A stretch of DNA of 18,269 nt from an uncultured Bacilli bacterium (GTDB lineage Bacteria > Bacillota_I > Bacilli_A > RF39 > UBA660). The notes below the pieces were generated by a model. It did not search any database and was not told the DNA's origin. It saw only the letters and a program-made list of their open reading frames with translations. Positions 13,894 through 18,269 of the stretch are shown here, one piece after another (within the stretch, counting starts at the first letter, position 1; every line of letters begins with the position of its first letter). Location of the stretch: positions 1 through 18,269 of the forward strand of contig CANRKE010000017.1 in NCBI GenBank assembly GCA_947631135.1, in the 5' to 3' direction. The position numbers and the translations under genes were made by a program.

Positions 13894-16222
13894 TATTTAT
13901 CACACTTTCTAATAATTGTATACTAGTATTGTTATATTTATTAACATCAAATTTATCTTTAACACTAAATCCTTCATCTAAATATTTTTTAATTCCATTA
14001 TATATTGAATCATCGTTATTTTCTACTACTATACCATATTTATTCTCAACGACACTTCTTGCATCTGATACATCTGTAGTTATAATTACTTTATCTAATA
14101 TAATTGATTCTAAATATATTGTTGGAAATCCCTCAAAACTTGATGATAATACTATTGCATCTGCTATTTTATAATATGGATAAGGATTCTTTTTAATACC
14201 AGTAAATATTACATAATCTTGAATGTTTTTATCCTTTGTCATTTTAACATATTCATCATGCATTGGTCCATCACCAACAAACACAAATTTAAATTTATAG
14301 TTTTCATTCTTTAATTTTTCTATCGCACTAAATATTCTAGATAATTTTTTATCATATTCTGTATGTCTACCAACATTTAATAATATTTTTTCATCACTAT
14401 TAAGTTTTATATCTTCTATTTTTTCATTACTTTTCTTAATTATATCATCATAGTCTATTATATTATATATTACTAAACACTTATTTTTATCTTTAGGATT
14501 AATTTTTAAATAAGATTCCATTCCATCATAAGATACAAATATTTTTTTCTTATAAAATCGTGCGAATATTCTATTTAAAAATTTTTTAACTTTTTTTGAA
14601 TTATCCCAATTTTTATTTTTATATGGTTCATAATATTTCATATATTCTACTACATTTGTATGAATCCATATTGCATTATTATTTGAACCAATAAGTCCCA
14701 TAATCGCACTTGGAACATATCCTGTTGCATAACAGAAACTATAATCATATTTATCATAATTTAATATCATTAATTTTATAAATTTAAATAAATTACTTAT
14801 TAGTTTAACTATTTTATTTTTACTTTTAGATAATTTATAATCACTTATATTAACATTATTATTAACATTATCAATAAATATTCCATTATGTATTTGTAAT
14901 AATATATCTATATCATATTTTTTATTATCAAGTTTATTAACTAAGTTAGTTAGACATTTTTCAATTCCTCCAACACCTAAATCAAATGCTGTAAAAAGTA
15001 TTTTTTTCTTTTTATTTTCTTTATAAGTAATAAAATTTAAAAGTATTAATACTACAAATAAACTTACATTAGGTGATGTTAATACATGTCCAGATAATAA
15101 CATTGCAAATATAATCATAATAATAGAAAGTATATAATCTTTACTTATTTTTTTATCACACATATCTATTAATAAATATATAACTGTCATAAAATATACA
15201 ATAAAACCTATTATTCCATGTCTATAAAATATATCAAATATATCCATCTCAATCATTTTTTCATTAGTTGTATATCCAATACCAAATATTTTATTATTAA
15301 TATTACTTTCATTATATATTTTATTAGTATTTTTTAAATAACTCAATCTACCACTAAATATAAATTGATCTAAATTCCTATCACTCTTAAATATATCATT
15401 TATACTATCTATCTTAAGATAATTAGAATGTATGATAATATTTTTATATATAGGTGTTTTAGGTAACATTATAATAAATGAAATAAGAATAATTAATGTT
15501 AATGTAATAGTATATATAAATATATTAGTATATCTTTTTTTAATTAAATTAATTAATATTTTAAAATAATATACAATAATACATATAGCTATACTAATTA
15601 ATGGTATTCTAGTACCAATTACAAATGAAATAACTATTGTAAATATAAGTAATATCAATTTAAAATAATCAAATTTTTTATATAGACTATTAAATAAAAG
15701 TGGTATTAATAGTGCGATAATCGCTCCTATTTCATTTGCTGAAATAAACCAACCTACACTTCCAACTTTAGCAATTTGATAACTATTATGAGCAGTATTA
15801 GTAAGTATTGCTATTAAAATTAATGATATATATATAAGTAATGTAGATATTAAAACTTTTTTACTTACTATATTATTATTTTTATATATTGATAAAATTG
15901 TTATAAATGATATAGGAAAATAAAATGTTTTAAATAATCCATAAATATCTTTAAATGAATGACAATTAATTAAGTATAATACACTATATATAAATATAAT
16001 ACCAATTAATATAATATATTTTTTTCTATATAATTTCTGTATAAATATAAGATAATACAATGTAAATAATATAAACATTACTCTTACAATAACTCCTATA
16101 GATATTATTAAATCAAAATTTATACATATACTTGTCAAAACATCTATAACAGGTTGTAGTAATACAAATATAATTAATATAATACCTATATTTTTATTTA
16201 TGAATTTATTTATTTTATTCAT
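13883..16222 (-). CDS. Wzy/O-antigen-ligase-like polymerase fused to a GT4 glycosyltransferase
   Basis: The 779-residue protein has two unrelated halves. Residues 1 to about 400 carry ten or more hydrophobic helices. They also hold a long loop with FSGRLSYLKN, FGIGYTT and DIFDIFYRHGIIGFIVYF, the pattern of Wzy polymerases and O-antigen ligases, which act outside the membrane on undecaprenyl-linked units. From about residue 405, KKKILFTAFDLGVGGIEKCL opens a complete GT4 enzyme with VGRHTEYDKKL, FVGDGP and the E-x7-E motif EGFPTIYLE (about 697-705). The frame is continuous across the junction and no start codon or ribosome-binding site lies there. An even number of membrane helices would keep both ends in the cytoplasm, where GT4 must work. 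AAGGTGA four bases before ATG 16222 supports the start. Confidence 0.85.
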   Translation of the reverse strand: MNKINKFINKNIGIILIIFVLLQPVIDVLTSICINFDLIISIGVIVRVMFILFTLYYLIFIQKLYRKKYIILIGIIFIYSVLYLINCHSFKDIYGLFKTFYFPISFITILSIYKNNNIVSKKVLISTLLIYISLILIAILTNTAHNSYQIAKVGSVGWFISANEIGAIIALLIPLLFNSLYKKFDYFKLILLIFTIVISFVIGTRIPLISIAICIIVYYFKILINLIKKRYTNIFIYTITLTLIILISFIIMLPKTPIYKNIIIHSNYLKIDSINDIFKSDRNLDQFIFSGRLSYLKNTNKIYNESNINNKIFGIGYTTNEKMIEMDIFDIFYRHGIIGFIVYFMTVIYLLIDMCDKKISKDYILSIIMIIFAMLLSGHVLTSPNVSLFVVLILLNFITYKENKKKKILFTAFDLGVGGIEKCLTNLVNKLDNKKYDIDILLQIHNGIFIDNVNNNVNISDYKLSKSKNKIVKLISNLFKFIKLMILNYDKYDYSFCYATGYVPSAIMGLIGSNNNAIWIHTNVVEYMKYYEPYKNKNWDNSKKVKKFLNRIFARFYKKKIFVSYDGMESYLKINPKDKNKCLVIYNIIDYDDIIKKSNEKIEDIKLNSDEKILLNVGRHTEYDKKLSRIFSAIEKLKNENYKFKFVFVGDGPMHDEYVKMTKDKNIQDYVIFTGIKKNPYPYYKIADAIVLSSSFEGFPTIYLESIILDKVIITTDVSDARSVVENKYGIVVENNDDSIYNGIKKYLDEGFSVKDKFDVNKYNNTSIQLLESVINNEI

Positions 16223-16235
16223 TTATTCACCTTCT

Positions 16236-17174
16236 TTATATATTACAATATATTTTAATTAATAACTTATTCTTTTTTATTAGTGCTTTAAAAAAGTTAA
16301 TTCTTTTAAAATATGAATTTCTTTTATAATTTTTAATATGACTTTTTAAATAATCATATCCATAATCTATAAATTTATTTTTTAATTTTCTATTCTTCTG
16401 ATATTTTTGTTGTAATGAATAAGTTGTAACTTTATCTATTATTAAATAACTTAAATATTTTCTTACTTTATAATTATCTTTAAGATCATCATATATAATA
16501 TCTAATATTTTAAATATGTCAAACATCTTTTCATCGATAACTTCCATTTGAGCATTATCATGTACCATAAAGTAATATAGTGGAATATCTATTTTGCCTA
16601 TTTTATTAGATTTAGTAAGAGCTTTTACTACAAATGCAATATCTTCATACTTTAAATTTTCAGGAAATCTTAAATTATTATCTTCAAATAATGTTTTTCT
16701 ATACATCTTATTACATGAACTTAAATTTATATCTATTAAAATATTAGGACTATTATCTAATGAAGTATTATCAATTGATGGTAATGAATATTTCTTAATA
16801 GATTGAGTATTTTCAATATAATGGTAGTAATCACATACACACATATCAAGTTTATCACTCTCACATCTATTATACATATCTTCAATAAATTTATTATTAA
16901 GATAATCATCACTATCTAAAAAACATATATATTCTCCATTAGAATTTTCTATTCCAAAATTTCTACTTACACCAATACCAAAGTTTTTTCTTTTATAATA
17001 TTTTATTCTAGGATCATTATATTCACCAATTATTTTATGTGATTGATCTGTTGATCCATCATTAACAAGTATTAATTCGATATCTTTAAATGATTGAGAT
17101 AATACTGAATCTATACATCTAGATAAATATTTACTCGTGTTAAAAATTGGTACTATTATACTAACTTTTACCAT
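16236..17174 (-). CDS. GT2-family glycosyltransferase
   Basis: The 312-residue protein has all GT2 core motifs: SIIVPIFNTSKYLSRCI, VNDGSTDQS, GIGVSRNFGI and the metal-binding D-S-D-D in ICFLDSDDY, with YEDIAFVVKAL downstream. It is a paralogue of the GT2 two genes downstream (12967-13893), sharing the NKxxx(R/K)xLFxDNN and ILDIIYDDL-type segments. A GTG at 17195 is in frame, but the ATG at 17174 has GAGGTTGAT three bases ahead and gives the usual MVKVSIIVP start. That ATG overlaps the stop of the upstream gene by 7 bases (ATGGTAA), indicating translational coupling. It probably adds one sugar to the repeat unit on the cytoplasmic face. Confidence 0.9.
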   Translation of the reverse strand: MVKVSIIVPIFNTSKYLSRCIDSVLSQSFKDIELILVNDGSTDQSHKIIGEYNDPRIKYYKRKNFGIGVSRNFGIENSNGEYICFLDSDDYLNNKFIEDMYNRCESDKLDMCVCDYYHYIENTQSIKKYSLPSIDNTSLDNSPNILIDINLSSCNKMYRKTLFEDNNLRFPENLKYEDIAFVVKALTKSNKIGKIDIPLYYFMVHDNAQMEVIDEKMFDIFKILDIIYDDLKDNYKVRKYLSYLIIDKVTTYSLQQKYQKNRKLKNKFIDYGYDYLKSHIKNYKRNSYFKRINFFKALIKKNKLLIKIYCNI

Positions 17175-18046
17175 TTTATCAACCTCGTCGCACACTTCAT
17201 ATTTATGTTTAATAATATTTTTTTTAGGTTTGTTTTTTTATCACTAATCATATCAATTAAATTATTTTTCTTTATTTCTAAAACTAAATTCTTATAATCT
17301 TCTCCTTTTAGTTTTACTGATTTTTCTATAACATTAATTGCTACATATTTTTTAATATTGTTACTACCTATATCTTTTATTAATTTTAAACCTAAATGTA
17401 GTGTGTCATATGCTTCTTTTTTTATTTGTTCATATTCTTTAATATCATAATCTTCATAATGATCATATAGTATATCACCTATTGATATTACACTCGAAGA
17501 ATTATATATAATATATGGTATAAATAATAATTCACTATTTAACATATCTTCAAATTTATACTCTTTAATATAATTAGTATTATATAAATATAAAAATTTA
17601 TTTTCGATATATTTATATTTTAGTATTTTATCAAGTGCACTTACTCCATCTATTGTTCTAAAACTAATTTCACTTATTACTCTTTCTTTATTATTAGTAT
17701 TTATTATTCTAAATTGAAATCTAACTATATCTACTTCCTTTTTAGTACATTTTTCAAGTATACTTAGTGTATTAATTTCAACATAATCACCTGAATTAAT
17801 AAATAATATATATTCATCATCAATATCATTAAATGTCTTATTTATTAAATTATATATACTATCATTTTTTAATTCTTTTATATTATCATCTTTTCTTTTA
17901 ATAATATTAGTTATATTACTATCATTTACACTATTTAAAACAGTTATATTAAAGTCTTTAAATGTTTGATTATATATACTATCAATAGTTCTAATAAAGT
18001 TAGTACTATCTTTTTCTACTGTAACAATTATATTAAATTTAGACAT
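17168..18046 (-). CDS. Divergent GT2-like protein, possibly catalytically impaired
   Basis: The 292-residue protein follows the GT2 layout of its two neighbours: FNIIVTVEKDSTNFIRTIDSIYNQTFKDFNITVLN, then DEYILFINSGDYVEINTL. Key residues differ. The VNDGSTD nucleotide-binding motif reads LNSVNDSN, losing the aligned Asp. The DSDD motif reads N-S-G-D, keeping only the last Asp. The A-R-N motif is absent. The C-terminal half keeps the length and pattern of the other two GT2s, including an LYDHYEDYD and a long helical tail. It may be inactive, act as a partner, or use a different donor. GGAAGTGA four bases before ATG 18046 decides the start over GTG 18061. It is the first gene of the five-gene operon. 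Confidence 0.7.
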   Translation of the reverse strand: MSKFNIIVTVEKDSTNFIRTIDSIYNQTFKDFNITVLNSVNDSNITNIIKRKDDNIKELKNDSIYNLINKTFNDIDDEYILFINSGDYVEINTLSILEKCTKKEVDIVRFQFRIINTNNKERVISEISFRTIDGVSALDKILKYKYIENKFLYLYNTNYIKEYKFEDMLNSELLFIPYIIYNSSSVISIGDILYDHYEDYDIKEYEQIKKEAYDTLHLGLKLIKDIGSNNIKKYVAINVIEKSVKLKGEDYKNLVLEIKKNNLIDMISDKKTNLKKILLNINMKCATRLIKW

Positions 18047-18070
18047 AACTTCACTTCCCACTATGTATAA

Positions 18071-18099
18071 AGTATAACAAAAAATAACGATTATGTCTA
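18071..18099 (-). promoter_or_regulatory. Promoter of the five-gene glycosyltransferase operon
   Basis: On the minus strand TAGACA (18099-18094) and TATACT (18076-18071) are 17 bases apart, the same hexamers and spacing as the promoter at 9439-9467. Initiation near 18064 leaves a leader of under 20 bases before ATG 18046. Confidence 0.7.
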
Positions 18100-18124
18100 T
18101 TTATGTAGGAAAATTTATAAAAAT

Positions 18125-18165
18125 ATAGAAAGATAACTTGTTATTAATTATCTTTCTATTTTAGT
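18125..18165. terminator. Bidirectional rho-independent terminator
   Basis: A perfect 12-bp stem (18125-18136 with 18148-18159) closes an 11-base loop and is followed by TTTTAGTTT on the plus strand. On the minus strand the stem is followed by TTTTTATAAATTTT. With no plus-strand gene ending nearby, it most likely insulates the operon at 17168-18046 from transcription entering from the right. Confidence 0.6.
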
Positions 18166-18199
18166 TTATTTATCAATTTTAACTAACTTATAGATAGTG

Positions 18200-18239
18200 T
18201 ATAATCTAGTGTGTAAATTCAAAATACGCACTAGATTAT
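18200..18239 (+). promoter_or_regulatory. Inverted repeat over a possible -10 box of a gene beyond the window
   Basis: Two 15-base arms, 18201-18215 and 18225-18239, are complementary except for one T/C difference (a G-U pair in RNA) around a 9-base spacer. A perfect TATAAT at 18200-18205 overlaps the left arm; the -35 region (TTTTAA, 18177-18182) is poor. The arms could form a repressor operator or an RNA hairpin. At 18254-18265 a Shine-Dalgarno-like GGAAGGGATGAT is followed by four bases and the window end, so by the local start pattern a plus-strand gene probably begins at base 18270. Confidence 0.5.
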
Positions 18240-18269
18240 TATTATACAAAAATGGAAGGGATGATATAA

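Overview
The window is about 18.3 kb of very AT-rich bacterial DNA. It reads cleanly with the standard bacterial code: TAA, TAG and TGA all act as stops, and Trp is TGG. Most genes have a strong Shine-Dalgarno of the GGTGAT type about four bases before the start codon. Together with TarI- and TagGH-like proteins this suggests a low-GC Bacillota, perhaps an uncultured gut Bacilli or Mollicutes-related lineage; the lineage is an inference. The content is a cell-surface glycopolymer locus (teichoic-acid or capsule type) with an accessory cassette in its middle.

Left part (1-6138, minus strand): a promoter at 6109-6138 drives an ABC export pair (permease 5292-6080, ATPase 4522-5277), a GT32-GT4 fusion glycosyltransferase (2722-4509) and a shorter degenerate relative of its C-terminal half (1812-2717). 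Then come a multi-membrane-span GT-C-like protein (281-1687) and the first 16 codons of a GT2 glycosyltransferase (1-48).

Middle part (6210-10400, plus strand): a DUF4065/Panacea antitoxin-like gene overlaps a small possible toxin gene. Next is a promoter followed at once by a GC-rich, strongly folded leader RNA candidate (7239-7342). It precedes a TagF-like polyol-phosphate transferase pseudogene that has lost its start codon and carries a one-base deletion. An intact tarI-like cytidylyltransferase and a membrane-anchored protein of unknown function follow, and a strong bidirectional terminator closes the segment.

Right part (10407-18269, minus strand): an AAA/DUF4143 ATPase has its own promoter, with three repeats spaced exactly 23 bp just upstream. 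A five-gene glycosyltransferase operon (18046 to 11827) follows, with overlapping or closely spaced genes: GT2-like, GT2, a Wzy-like polymerase fused to GT4, GT2, and GT4. At the right edge lie a bidirectional terminator, a 15-bp inverted repeat over a possible promoter, and a ribosome-binding site for a plus-strand gene just outside.

Together the glycosyltransferases would assemble oligosaccharide units on a lipid carrier. The Wzy-like domain would polymerise them and the TagGH/Wzm-Wzt pair would export a polymer. TarI would supply CDP-ribitol, although its neighbouring transferase is broken here. The most unusual object is the 104-nt structured leader element.
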